DNA of 64,000 nt, from NCBI RefSeq assembly GCF_028736035.1, contig NZ_CP117866.1, positions 7,192,001-7,256,000 of the forward strand, given 5' to 3'. The notes beneath the pieces are model-generated. The model did not search any database, was not told the DNA's origin, and was given only the letters and a program-made list of their open reading frames with translations. The stretch is from Streptomyces sp. T12 (GTDB taxonomy: Bacteria > Actinomycetota > Actinomycetes > Streptomycetales > Streptomycetaceae). Of the stretch, positions 45,570 through 54,429 are shown in pieces. The position numbers and the translations under genes were made by a program. Position 1 is the first letter of the stretch. The number at the start of each line of letters is the position of its first letter.

Positions 45570-46223
45570 TCAGCTATCCGCCGCAAGCTTGTGCGTCAGC
45601 GCCGCGGTCTGTGCGTCTCGGTCCGCCGTGACGGAGAGCACGGCGACGAACTGGTCGACCAGCCAGTCCCGAAGCTCCTCGACGGGAGGCTGCTTGTCCT
45701 CGTCGAGCCAGATCAGGGAGGCCGCCTCCACCGCGGTGATCCACATCCGTACGGTCATGCGCAGGCGCAGGCCGGGGTCGGTGACCTCCAGGTGGCTGAG
45801 GATGTGCTCGGCCGCGGCGCGGCGTACGCCGTCGACTATGGCCGTCGTACGGGACGTCTCCACGACGCTGCCGCCCTGGAGCAGCGCGCTGAATCCGGCG
45901 TCGTGCTCGTCCACGAAGGCGAGGTAGCGGTCCAGGGCGCGGGCGAGGCGGGGGAGGAGCGGGCCGTTCGGGGGTTCGTCGAAGCAGCGCTGGAGCTCTT
46001 CGGCGGCCGAGCGCAGGGCGGCCTCGTAGAGCTGCTGCTTGCCGCCGGGGAAGTAGCGGTACACCAGGGGTCGGGATACGCCGGCCGCCTCGGCCACGTC
46101 GTCCAGGGACACGTCCTCGGGGGCTCGGTGTGCGAAGAGGGTGAGGGCGGCGTTGAGGAGTTGGCTGCGGCGTTCCTCGACGCTCAGGCGGCGGTAGGCG
46201 GGGGTGGGGGCCGAGGGCGTCAT
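45570..46223 (-). CDS. TetR-family transcriptional regulator
   Basis: A 217-residue TetR regulator. HTH at about 36-58 (SLDDVAEAAGVSRPLVYRYF) preceded by the usual RRSQLLNAALTLFAHR helix. The ligand domain has no decisive motif (WITAVEAASLIWLDEDKQPP). It lies next to a pair of diiron proteins, for which TetR control would be natural. The start is at 46223. Upstream is the repeat element copy B, so its own promoter is embedded in or next to the repeats. Confidence 0.9.
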   Translation of the reverse strand: MTPSAPTPAYRRLSVEERRSQLLNAALTLFAHRAPEDVSLDDVAEAAGVSRPLVYRYFPGGKQQLYEAALRSAAEELQRCFDEPPNGPLLPRLARALDRYLAFVDEHDAGFSALLQGGSVVETSRTTAIVDGVRRAAAEHILSHLEVTDPGLRLRMTVRMWITAVEAASLIWLDEDKQPPVEELRDWLVDQFVAVLSVTADRDAQTAALTHKLAADS

Positions 46224-46248
46224 GACCAGCAGCGTAGAGCCTCCGGCG

Positions 46249-46550
46249 GTTCAGCCGGGTGCCTCCGGCGGTTGGGCGGGGGTGCCTGCGGCGCCTGTGC
46301 GGGTGCCTTCGGCGGTTGGGCGGGGGTGCCTGTGGCGGCCTTCGGTGGTGGGGCCGGGATGCCTGCGGGTGCCTTCGGCGGTTCAGCCGTGATGCCTGCG
46401 GCGGCCTGTGCGGGTGCTTTCGGTGGTTGGGCGGGGGTGCCTGTGGCGGCCTTCGGGGGTGGGGCCGGGATGCCTCGGGTGCCTTCGGTGGGGGTGCGTC
46501 TCGATGCCTGCGGCGGCCTGTGCGGGGTGGGTGGGGTTCGCGTAGCGCGT
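46249..46550. repeat. Diverged GC-rich tandem array (repeat element copy B, left part)
   Basis: A run of related units built on G-T-G-C-C-T-T-C-G-G-C-G-G and T-G-C-C-T-G-C-G-G-C-G-G-C-C. Unit lengths alternate between about 45 and 66 bases, and many differences separate them, in contrast to the nearly uniform array at 2315-2446. The order of parts (array, GCGTAGCGC block, hairpin) and the orientation are the same as in copy A. No reliable gene lies here; the reading frames are Gly/Pro/Arg artefacts. Confidence 0.8.
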
Positions 46551-46578
46551 GCGGTTCGGTGGGTGGGTCGGGGCCGCG

Positions 46579-46696
46579 CCGGGGGGTGTCCGTCCTCGGT
46601 CCGGCGGCTCGGTTGCGCAGGAGGTGCTGTGCGTTGACGCCGGCCGCTGCGGGCGGACACCCCCCGACGCGTCCCCTTCCCGCCGTACGCGGCTGC
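46579..46696. repeat. Dispersed hairpin element, copy B
   Basis: Perfect 13-base arms CGGGGGGTGTCCG (46580-46592) and CGGACACCCCCCG (46654-46666) are separated by 61 bases. Blocks identical to copy A: 46579-46601, 46643-46666 and 46670-46696 (23, 24 and 27 bases). Copy B is intergenic between tetR and the stop of the AurF-like gene and lacks copy A's second hairpin. Confidence 0.85.
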
Positions 46697-46720
46697 CGCG
46701 TCGTGGGGGTGCGTGGTCGG

Positions 46721-47659
46721 CTACGCCAGTAGGCCCGACGACCTCCACAGCCTGCGGCCCGGTCCTCGTAGTACGCCTATGTCGTCCAGGAAGTCGGTGA
46801 GCTTCTTGGCGCCTGTCTGCATGATCTCCCGGCGGTGGGCGCTGGCCTTCACCTGGGCCATGGCCTCGCGTTTGTCCAGGCCTACGTTCGTGTAGACCTC
46901 GGGGTTGACGAAGGCTACGGAGAAGATGCGGGCGAACTCGCCGGACGTGATGCGGGTGAACTCCTGGGACCACTTCGGGGCCGTCAGCATCTGGCGGCGG
47001 AGTTCCTCGCGGGCGTAGCGGACGTGGCGGGCCTCCTCGACCACGTGGATGCGGGTGACGCCGCGTATCAGGGGCTGCACCCGCTCGTCGGGGAAGGTCA
47101 GCCGCTGCATCCAGTCGAGGACCTCCTCGCCGAGGAGGGTCGCCGTGAAGGAGCCGGGGGTGGTGGAGATCGTCTTGAAGAGGCGGCCCAGGTGCTGGTG
47201 GGCGCGGCTGACGGGGTGCCAGGGGGTGCCGCCGTGGGAGATCAGGCGGGCGAACATCTTGGAGTGGCGGCACTCGTCCTCGATCTCGGTGAGTGCGTAG
47301 CGGACGTGTGCGCTGGTCGCCGACTTGTCGTAGATGTGGCGGACCAGGAGTTGCATGAGGATGATCTCGAACCAGATCCCCAGGGAGGCGAGCGCGGCGG
47401 CCTCGTGCCGGGAGAGCAGGAGGCGCTGTTCCTCGCTCATCCGCTTCCACAGGGGGGTGTCGTAGAGCGAGAGCAGCTCCGGGGGCCAGAACCACTTGCC
47501 CTCCTCGAAGGGCGCGTCCCAGTCCAGTTCCCTGTCGGGGTCGAAGGAGTGCTTGGCGGACGAGGCGAGGAGGCGCTCGGCCACCTGTTCGCGGTCCTTG
47601 AGCAGGCCGAGGGCGTCGCGCAGGCCGTCGAGCGCGTCGGCTTCCGTCAGGGTTGTCAT
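46721..47659 (-). CDS. AurF-like diiron oxygenase
   Basis: A 312-residue protein of the AurF/p-aminobenzoate N-oxygenase diiron family. Iron ligands are visible in the helical pairs: EIEDECRHSKMFARLI (E..ExxH) and VEEARHVRYAREEL (E..ExxH), with further Glu in EAAALASLGIWFEIILMQLL. These enzymes oxidise amino groups or related substrates using O2. The substrate here is unknown. The gene is divergent from a second diiron-type protein at 47786 and faces the repeat element at its 3' end. It starts at the ATG at 47659, preceded by a GAGGTGAG site. Confidence 0.87.
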   Translation of the reverse strand: MTTLTEADALDGLRDALGLLKDREQVAERLLASSAKHSFDPDRELDWDAPFEEGKWFWPPELLSLYDTPLWKRMSEEQRLLLSRHEAAALASLGIWFEIILMQLLVRHIYDKSATSAHVRYALTEIEDECRHSKMFARLISHGGTPWHPVSRAHQHLGRLFKTISTTPGSFTATLLGEEVLDWMQRLTFPDERVQPLIRGVTRIHVVEEARHVRYAREELRRQMLTAPKWSQEFTRITSGEFARIFSVAFVNPEVYTNVGLDKREAMAQVKASAHRREIMQTGAKKLTDFLDDIGVLRGPGRRLWRSSGLLA

Positions 47660-47785
47660 CGGTCACTCACCTCGTTACCGGGGGGTACGGCGTGCGACAC
47701 TTATGAGACTGCTTGTCAGCAAGGTCGTCAATCCCCTGCGCATGACTTGTTGACCCGGCATCTACTACGTGTGAGCCTGCCGGAC

Positions 47786-48892
47786 ATGCCGACATTCGAC
47801 GTGTACGCCAACGATCCGGGAGACCCTCTCTGGCCGGTGCCCGCGACCGGCGCGGCCCGTTTCAGCTGGGAGTACGACGACGGCCGCGACCGGCTGCTGG
47901 CCCTGTACCAGAAGGGCAAGGACAAGCAGTGGGACGGGCAGTCGAGGATCGACTGGGACCTGGAGGTCGATCCGTACGACGCGCTCGGTACGCCGGAAGA
48001 GGCGATGGCCCTGTACGGGACGCCGTACTGGGCGAAGATGAGCGAGCGGGAGAAGGGCGAGCTGCGGAAGCATTACGCCTCCTGGCAGTTCAGCCAGTTT
48101 CTGCACGGCGAGCAGGGCGCGATGATCTGCGCGGCGCGGATCGTGGAGTCGGTGCCCGATCTGGACGCGAAGTTCTACTCGGCGACGCAGACGATGGACG
48201 AGGCGCGGCATGCCGAGATCTACGGGCGCTTTCTGCACGAGAAGATCGGGATGGTCTATCCGATCAACGACAACCTTCAGTCGTTGCTGGGGGACACGCT
48301 GCGCGACAGCCGTTGGGACATGCCCTACCTCGGAATGCAGGTGTTGATCGAGGGGCTGGCCCTCGCTGCCTTCGGCATGATCCGGGACACCACGAACAAG
48401 CCGCTGCCCAAGCAGATCCTGGCGTATGTGATGCAGGACGAGGCGCGGCACGTGGCCTTCGGGCGTATGGCGCTGCGGGACTACTACAAGCAGCTGACCG
48501 ATGCCGAGCTCCGCGAGCGCGAGGAGTTCGTCATCGAGGGCTGCTATCTGATGCGCAACCGGCTGCGGGGCGTGGAGGTCCTGGAGAACTTCGGGATTCC
48601 GAAGGCCGAGGCGGAGCAGATCAGCGAGCGGTCAGAGTTTCTGCAGTTGTTCCGGCGGCTGCTCTTCTCTCGCATCGTCCCCTGTGTGAAGGACATCGGA
48701 CTGTGGGGCGAGCGCCTTCAGCAGGCATATGTGGACATGGGGGTGTTCGAGATGGGGGACTCGAATCTGGACCTGCTGATGGCTCAGGACGAGGAGATCG
48801 CCGAGAAGCTCGACGCCGAGCGGTTCGCGGTGGAGGAGCGGGAGCGGGTGGCGGAGGTGGAGGAGGCGATCGAGGCCGGCGGTGAGGGCTAG
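47786..48892 (+). CDS. Ferritin-like/ribonucleotide-reductase-R2-like diiron protein
   Basis: A 368-residue helical diiron protein. Ligand helices: QFLHGEQGAMICAARIVE, TMDEARHAEIYGRFLHEKIG (DEARH), MQVLIEGLALAAFGM and QDEARHVAFGRMALRDYYK (DEARH). The two DEARH motifs and paired Glu fit an oxygen-activating ferritin-like domain with a hydrophobic pocket. Function unknown. There is no clear ribosome binding site; a GTG five codons upstream is possible. It is divergent from the AurF-like gene. The two may act on related substrates or in one pathway under the TetR protein. The last four bases overlap the convergent DUF3291 gene. Confidence 0.85.
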   Translation: MPTFDVYANDPGDPLWPVPATGAARFSWEYDDGRDRLLALYQKGKDKQWDGQSRIDWDLEVDPYDALGTPEEAMALYGTPYWAKMSEREKGELRKHYASWQFSQFLHGEQGAMICAARIVESVPDLDAKFYSATQTMDEARHAEIYGRFLHEKIGMVYPINDNLQSLLGDTLRDSRWDMPYLGMQVLIEGLALAAFGMIRDTTNKPLPKQILAYVMQDEARHVAFGRMALRDYYKQLTDAELREREEFVIEGCYLMRNRLRGVEVLENFGIPKAEAEQISERSEFLQLFRRLLFSRIVPCVKDIGLWGERLQQAYVDMGVFEMGDSNLDLLMAQDEEIAEKLDAERFAVEERERVAEVEEAIEAGGEG

Positions 48893-49407
48893 GCCGAGCA
48901 GCCCAGGTCGTCCGGCACTTCGCCGAACACCGGCTCCGCCCCCTGTGGCGGGAACGACGTGCGCAGGGTGAAGGCGTACGGGGTCGGGCCGTTGGTGCGC
49001 AGGTGCAGGAGGCGGGACTCCGCCTCCGCGACCGTCGGGCGGTGGCCCGCGGGGACCCACCACAGAGTCGTCATCGCCTCCTGCACCCGTTCGAACCACT
49101 CCCGGCGGCGGGCCAGCATCTCGCGGTGACGGCCCTGGTACATGTACGCCGTCAGGGCGTTCGTGTCGCGCCACATCGTCAGGTTGATGATCAGCCAGTC
49201 GTCGCCGAAGACGCTCACGTCCGTCGCGTCGCCGGAGTCGCCCTTCAGTCGCCAGACGAAGCCGTCGGCGGCCTCGGCGTCGGCGTTGACGGGGTCGAGG
49301 TTGTCGACGAAGTCCTTCAACTGCGGGGAGTCCAGCGGGGCCTTGAGGCGGGCGATGTTGACCTGGGCGAGTTCGTAGGCGGCTTCCGGAGCGGTCGATG
49401 ACGTCAT
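48889..49407 (-). CDS. DUF3291 protein (dimeric alpha-beta barrel type)
   Basis: A 172-residue cytosolic protein with the DUF3291 pattern: YELAQVNIARLKAPLDSPQL, FVDNLDPVNADAEAADGFVW, then LIINLTMWRDTNALTAYMYQ and WWVPAGHRPTVAEAESRLLH. This is a relative of antibiotic-biosynthesis monooxygenase-like barrels. The enzymatic role, if any, is unknown. It starts at the ATG at 49407. Confidence 0.86.
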   Translation of the reverse strand: MTSSTAPEAAYELAQVNIARLKAPLDSPQLKDFVDNLDPVNADAEAADGFVWRLKGDSGDATDVSVFGDDWLIINLTMWRDTNALTAYMYQGRHREMLARRREWFERVQEAMTTLWWVPAGHRPTVAEAESRLLHLRTNGPTPYAFTLRTSFPPQGAEPVFGEVPDDLGCSA

Positions 49408-49525
49408 GGACCGAACGATAGGTCGGGGCGCAGCCGCAGGCCCAGGGTGCGTCTCAGTACGTGGGCACATGTCCCTCTTTCACAGGCGGGCCGGCGTGCG
49501 CGTGAGTACCTGTGTACCGGCGCCT

Positions 49526-49563
49526 TACGGGCGGGAAACCGTGCCCTGACCGGCCCGCCCGTA
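49526..49563 (+). promoter_or_regulatory. Hairpin in the 5' leader of the NIT-domain kinase gene
   Basis: TACGGGCGGG (49526-49535) and CCCGCCCGTA (49554-49563) form a perfect 10-bp stem with an 18-base loop, ending 12 bases ahead of the ATG and next to the GGAG site. A control element or attenuator is possible. Confidence 0.5.
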
Positions 49564-49575
49564 GCCTCACGGAGC

Positions 49576-51546
49576 ATGACGGGGAACGTACTGACCACCA
49601 TCCTCCGCTCGATCGTCCGGCGCCCGGCCGCCCTTCCCGGCTGGAGCTCCATTCGTGGCCGTATGGCCATAGTGCTGGCTGTCCCGACCTGTTTGCTGCT
49701 CGCTCTCATCGGTCTCGGCGTCGCCGACCGTGCCGCCGACTGGTCCGCCGCCCGGGGGACCGAGGCGCAGGTCGGGGTGCTGTTGCGGGCGCAGGAGCTC
49801 GTCCGGGAGGTGCAGCGCGAACGCGGCCTGACCAACGGCCTGTTGGGCGGCGAGGCCGGGTACCGCGACGACGTCGCCGCGCAACGCGGCCGTACCGATG
49901 AGGCACGGGACGCCCTGAGTGCCGCGCTCGACGAGGAGAGCGGTGCGCTGCCCGGCGCCGCGGTCTCCGCGCTGCGGGCCGCCGACGATCCCCTCGCCAC
50001 CCTCACCGCGACGCGCGAGGACGTCGACGCCGGCACCGCCGACCGTGCCGCCACCCTGCGGACGTACACCAAGGCGGTCACCGCCCTCATCGACGCCGAG
50101 TCGGCCGGTACCCCGGACGGCGACCGGCGGATCGCGCAGGGCGTGCAGGCGCTCCAGGCCCTCGCCCGGGCCACGGAGGCCGTCGCTCTCGAACGCGGCT
50201 CCCTCAACGGGGTGTTCGCGGCCGGGCGGTTCCGTGCCGGGGAGTACCTCGACTTCACGGAGGTCCGGGCCGCCCGGGTGGCCGCGCTGGGACAGTTCCG
50301 GCAACTCGCCGGGGGAGACCAGGAGTCCGCGCTCGACGGTGCCTTCGGCACGGCTGCCGCGCGCCGGGTCGGCGGGTACGAGGCGCGGGCCGAGCGGGGG
50401 GCCGACGGGTCCGCCCTCGCCGTTCCCCCTGGCCGCTGGTGGGCCGACATGACGACCCTCGTCGACGATCTGCACGGTGTGCAGCGGGCGGTCGGGGACG
50501 ACGTCCGTGCGCGTGCCGACGAGGCCGGATCCGCCGCCACGCGGCAGCTCGGCGGCTTCCTCGCGCTCGGGGCGCTGATCCTCGCCGTGGCCGTCGCGCT
50601 CGCCGTCTTCTCGGCCCGCTCCATCACCCGGCCGCTGGGCGCCCTCGCCGACGAGGCGGACGCCGTCGCCGGAAGCCGGCTGCCCGAGGCTGTCCGGCAA
50701 ATCCAGGAGGCCGACCCCGACACCCCGCCCGCGCCGCAGTTCGCGCGACCCCGGCCGCCCGGGGGCGCACGGGAGATCAGCCGCCTGGCCGCCGCCCTGC
50801 GCAACGTCGAGGACACCGCCGTAGGACTCGCCGCCGAGCAGGCCGTCCTGCGCCGCACCAGCACCGAGTCCCTGGCCAGCCTCGGCCGCCGCAACCAGAG
50901 CCTGCTCAACCGGCAGCTCGGCCTGATCACCACCCTGGAGAGCCAGGAGCTCGACCCGGACGCCCTCGCCGAGCTCTTCGAACTCGACCACCTCGCCACC
51001 CGGATGCGCCGCAACGCCGAGTCCCTGCTGGTGCTCGCCGGTGAGGAGTCGCCGGCCCGGTCCTGGAAGGGCACGGTCGCCGTCGCCGACGTGGTGCGGT
51101 CGGCCGTGTCGGAGGTCGAGCAGTACCGGAGGGTGGCCGCGGTGGACATCCAGCAGTGCGGCGTCCGCGGCCACTGCGTCGCCGAACTGTCCCACCTGCT
51201 CGCCGAGTTGGTGGAGAACGCGCTGATGTTCAGCCCGCCCAAGCAGCCCGTCGAGGTCTACGGCTGGCGGGACGGCGCCGAGTACTGCCTGGCCGTCGTG
51301 GACCGGGGCATCGGGATGACCCCGGAGCGCCTGGCCGAGTCCAACGCCGTGCTGGCCGGCAAGGGCGACTCCCTGCACACCGCCCCGACCAGGTTCCTGG
51401 GCCACCACGTCGTCGGCGCCCTCGCCGCCCGCCTCGGTGCCCATGTCGAGCTCCGTCCCACCCAGGGCACGGGCGTCACCGCGTACGTCGCCCTGCCGGC
51501 CGTCCTGATCCAGGAACCGACGTCAACCACCGCCCTGCGAAGGTGA
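49576..51546 (+). CDS. Orphan NIT-domain sensor kinase-like membrane protein
   Basis: A 656-residue protein with the CvnA-like layout: membrane segment 29-50, a 270-residue NIT (nitrate/nitrite-sensing) domain with the ERGLTNGLL motif and a second copy ERGSLNGVF, second segment near 333-352, HAMP-like stretch and an ATPase domain (N-box ELVENALMFSPPK, G1 DRGIGMT). The usual GLGL loop is replaced by RFLGHHVVGALAAR, and no H-box is seen, so kinase activity is doubtful. No cvnBCD genes follow. The ATG at 49576 has GGAG close by. Its 3' end overlaps the convergent PBP gene by 24 bases. Confidence 0.82.
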   Translation: MTGNVLTTILRSIVRRPAALPGWSSIRGRMAIVLAVPTCLLLALIGLGVADRAADWSAARGTEAQVGVLLRAQELVREVQRERGLTNGLLGGEAGYRDDVAAQRGRTDEARDALSAALDEESGALPGAAVSALRAADDPLATLTATREDVDAGTADRAATLRTYTKAVTALIDAESAGTPDGDRRIAQGVQALQALARATEAVALERGSLNGVFAAGRFRAGEYLDFTEVRAARVAALGQFRQLAGGDQESALDGAFGTAAARRVGGYEARAERGADGSALAVPPGRWWADMTTLVDDLHGVQRAVGDDVRARADEAGSAATRQLGGFLALGALILAVAVALAVFSARSITRPLGALADEADAVAGSRLPEAVRQIQEADPDTPPAPQFARPRPPGGAREISRLAAALRNVEDTAVGLAAEQAVLRRTSTESLASLGRRNQSLLNRQLGLITTLESQELDPDALAELFELDHLATRMRRNAESLLVLAGEESPARSWKGTVAVADVVRSAVSEVEQYRRVAAVDIQQCGVRGHCVAELSHLLAELVENALMFSPPKQPVEVYGWRDGAEYCLAVVDRGIGMTPERLAESNAVLAGKGDSLHTAPTRFLGHHVVGALAARLGAHVELRPTQGTGVTAYVALPAVLIQEPTSTTALRR

Positions 51547-52998
51547 CTTCAGCACCGCCTCCATCACCGCCCGCGCGATCGGCGCCGCGTCCCCGCCCCC
51601 GCTGATCTCACCCCGGTCCGCGTCCGCGTCCTCCACCACCACCGCGACCGCGACCTTGGGCTCCAGGTCGCGGTCGCCCTGCGCCCAGGAGACGAACCAG
51701 GCGTACGGAGTCCCGGAGTTGCCCAGGCCGTGCTGGGCCGTGCCGGTCTTGCCGCCGACCGTCGCGCCGGGGATCCAGGCGTTCGTGCCGGTGCCCTCGC
51801 GCACCGCGTCCGCCATCAGTTCCTTGACGAGTACGGCGGTCGACGGGTGCATGGCCTGCCGCACCGGGCGCGAGGGGGCCGTCGACACCGTGGCGCCGCT
51901 CGCCCGGGTCGTGCGCTCCACCAGATAGGGCGAGCGCACCTTGCCGCCGTTCGCCACGGCCGCCGCGACCATCGCCATCTGCAGCGGAGTGGCCCGGGTG
52001 TTGTACTGGCCGATCGACGACAGGGCGAGCTGCGCCCGGTCCACCTTCGGGTCGAAGGTGGACTCGGCGACCGAGAACGGGATCCTCAGGTCCGCGTCGT
52101 TGAACCCGAAGGCACCCGCCGTCGCCGCCATCCGCCGCGCCCCCACCCGCACCCCCAGCTTGGCGAACACCGTGTTGCAGGACCACTCGAAGGCCTTCCG
52201 CAGCGGGACGTCCTCGCAGCCCTCGGACGCGTTCGTCAGCGAGGTCCTGGTGCCGGGGAGGCGGTACGGAACCGGGGAGTCGGTCGGCTCGTCCAGGTCC
52301 TCGACCACGCCCGAGTCCAGCGCCGCCGCCGCGGTCACCACCTTGAAGGTCGAACCCGGCGGATACGTCTTGCGCACCGCCCGGTTGAGCATCGGCTTGT
52401 CCGCGTCGCCGTTCAGGGACTTCCAGGACCGGGCCACGGACGAGCCGTTCCCCGACAGCACGGACGGGTCGTACGACGGGGCGGACACCAGGGCCAGGAT
52501 CCGCCCGGTCGCCGGTTCGATCGCCGCCACCGCGCCCTTGCGCCCGGCCAGCCCTTCGTACGCCGCCTCCTGCGCGCCCCGGTGCAGGGTGGTGACGACG
52601 TCGCCGCCGGGGTTCCGGTCGCGGGCGAGGTCGTTCCACAGCGGGAACGGCGACAGCAGCGGGTCCGTGCCCGACAGGACGCCGTCCTCGGTGTGCTCCA
52701 GGAGCGTCGTGCCGTACACCTGCGAGGCGTAGCCGGTGACGGGGGCGTACATCGGGCCGTTGGTGTACGTCCGTTCGTAGCGCAGGTGCTCGCCGGTGTC
52801 GTGGGATCCGGTGACCGGTTCGCCGCCGACCAGGATGTCGCCGCGGGGCTGCCCGTAACGGGCGATGTTGGTGCGGCGGTTGGCGATGTTGTCGGCGTAG
52901 GAGGAGGCCTCGAAGACCTGCAGGCGGGTGGCGTTCACGAGCAGCGCGATCAGCAGCAGGGCGCAGAAGAACGCGGCATGCCGGATGTGCCGGGTCAT
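51523..52998 (-). CDS. Class B penicillin-binding protein (transpeptidase) paired with FtsW/RodA
   Basis: A 491-residue class B PBP. One N-terminal membrane anchor (AAFFCALLLIALLVNATRLQ), a dimerisation region (ARYGQPRGDILVGGEPVTGS), then the transpeptidase domain: Ser-x-x-Lys in PPGSTFKVV, SxN in EWSCNTVFAKLG, KTG in VGGKTGTAQHG. It cross-links peptidoglycan. Together with the SEDS glycosyltransferase encoded just upstream (ATGA overlap) it makes a complete synthase pair. This resembles the PbpA-RodA pair of actinobacteria. The start at 52998 is set by the overlap. Confidence 0.93.
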   Translation of the reverse strand: MTRHIRHAAFFCALLLIALLVNATRLQVFEASSYADNIANRRTNIARYGQPRGDILVGGEPVTGSHDTGEHLRYERTYTNGPMYAPVTGYASQVYGTTLLEHTEDGVLSGTDPLLSPFPLWNDLARDRNPGGDVVTTLHRGAQEAAYEGLAGRKGAVAAIEPATGRILALVSAPSYDPSVLSGNGSSVARSWKSLNGDADKPMLNRAVRKTYPPGSTFKVVTAAAALDSGVVEDLDEPTDSPVPYRLPGTRTSLTNASEGCEDVPLRKAFEWSCNTVFAKLGVRVGARRMAATAGAFGFNDADLRIPFSVAESTFDPKVDRAQLALSSIGQYNTRATPLQMAMVAAAVANGGKVRSPYLVERTTRASGATVSTAPSRPVRQAMHPSTAVLVKELMADAVREGTGTNAWIPGATVGGKTGTAQHGLGNSGTPYAWFVSWAQGDRDLEPKVAVAVVVEDADADRGEISGGGDAAPIARAVMEAVLKSPSQGGG

Positions 52999-54386
52999 CG
53001 GACGGCCTCCTCGCCCTTGGGCACGCCGAGCTGACTGCGCGACCTGTCGCTCACCCGGATCAGCAGCGCCACCATCGCCCAGTTGGTCACCACCGACGAG
53101 CCGCCCTGCGCCAGGAACGGCATCGCCATGCCCGTCAGCGGGATCAGGCCCGTCACCCCGCCCGCGATCACGAACACCTGGAGCGCCACGATCGAGGCGA
53201 TCCCGACCGCGAGCAGCCGGCCGAAGGGGTCCCGCAGGGCGAGGCCCGCCCGGTAGCCGCGCTCCACCAGCAGGCCGTAGAGGAGGAAGATCGCCGACAG
53301 GCCCGCCAGGCCCAGCTCCTCCCCGGCCGTCGCCAGGATGAAGTCCGACTTGGCCGCGAAGCCGATCAGGATCGAGTGGCCGAGGCCCAGTCCCGTGCCG
53401 AGCACGCCGCCCGCCGCGAAGGCGAACAGCGACTGGGACAGCTGGTTGGGGCCCTGGCCCGCGTCGATCGACGCGAACGGGTGCTGCCAGTCCTCGACCC
53501 TGCTGTGCACATGCGGCTCCAGTTGGCCGACGGCCACCGCGCCGAGCGCCGCGAGCAGCAGGCCGAGGGCGATCCAGCCGGTGCGGCCGGTGGCGACGTA
53601 GAGAAGGACCACGAACAGGCCGAAGAACAGCAGCGACGTGCCCAGGTCGCGTTCGAGGACGAGCACCCCCACGCTCAGCAGCCAGATGGCGACGATCGGG
53701 CCGAGGACGCGCCCGGTGGGCAGTTGCAGTCGGTCGATCCCGAGGACCCGACGGCCCGTGTACGCCAGCGCACTGCGGTTGGCGGCCAGATAGGCCGCGA
53801 AGAACACCGCGAGCAGCACCTTCGCGAACTCGCCGGGCTGGATGGAGAATCCGGCGATCCGGATCCAGATGCGGGCGCCGTTCACGGACGGGAAGAAGAT
53901 CGGCAGGGTGAGCAGCACGAGAGCGGCGACGACACAGACGTACGAGTAACGCTGGAGCACCCGGTAGTCGCGCAGCAGGAGCACGACCACGATGAACAGG
54001 GCCACCCCCAGCGTGGACCACACGAGTTGGGCGGGCGCCGCCTGGTCGCCCGGTGTCTCCAGGTCGAGCCGGTAGATCAGGACCAGGCCGAGGCCGTTGA
54101 GCAGCACGCCGATCGGCAGCAGCAGCGGGTCGGCGCAGGGGGCGCGCAGGCGCACCGCCAGATGAGCGACCAGCGCGAGCACGCCGAGCCCGGCGCCGTA
54201 ACCGGCGGCACCGGGCGGGACGGTGCCGTGCTGGGCGAGGCCGACCGCGCAGTAGCCGTACACGGAGAGCAGGACGGCCACGACGATGAGGGCCAGTTCG
54301 ATGCCACGGCGCCGGGGGAGCGGTACGGCGGGAGCGGGCGCGTCCGCTGCCACCAGGGTGGTTCCGGTGGTTCCGGCCTTGGTCAT
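52995..54386 (-). CDS. FtsW/RodA/SpoVE (SEDS) peptidoglycan glycosyltransferase
   Basis: A 463-residue polytopic membrane protein with about 10-11 segments and SEDS motifs: INGARIWIRIAGFSIQPGEF in slightly variant form (VNGARIWIRIAGFSIQPGEF), VLERDLGTSLLFFG and the terminal FLAQGGSSVVTNWAMVALLI. It polymerises lipid II into glycan strands. It has a Pro-rich cytoplasmic N-terminus. Its stop overlaps the PBP start by four bases. It may serve lateral growth or sporulation rather than the main division locus. The start at 54386 is the first family-compatible Met. Confidence 0.93.
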   Translation of the reverse strand: MTKAGTTGTTLVAADAPAPAVPLPRRRGIELALIVVAVLLSVYGYCAVGLAQHGTVPPGAAGYGAGLGVLALVAHLAVRLRAPCADPLLLPIGVLLNGLGLVLIYRLDLETPGDQAAPAQLVWSTLGVALFIVVVLLLRDYRVLQRYSYVCVVAALVLLTLPIFFPSVNGARIWIRIAGFSIQPGEFAKVLLAVFFAAYLAANRSALAYTGRRVLGIDRLQLPTGRVLGPIVAIWLLSVGVLVLERDLGTSLLFFGLFVVLLYVATGRTGWIALGLLLAALGAVAVGQLEPHVHSRVEDWQHPFASIDAGQGPNQLSQSLFAFAAGGVLGTGLGLGHSILIGFAAKSDFILATAGEELGLAGLSAIFLLYGLLVERGYRAGLALRDPFGRLLAVGIASIVALQVFVIAGGVTGLIPLTGMAMPFLAQGGSSVVTNWAMVALLIRVSDRSRSQLGVPKGEEAVR

Positions 54387-54429
54387 GCCCGGAACTTACC
54401 CAAATAGTCCGTCTTGTGTGCCTTACGGC

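Noticed and set aside
47711..47725. Candidate TetR operator CTTG-N4-CAAG between the diiron genes
   Set aside because: Only four-base arms that do not extend; too short to claim as an operator.
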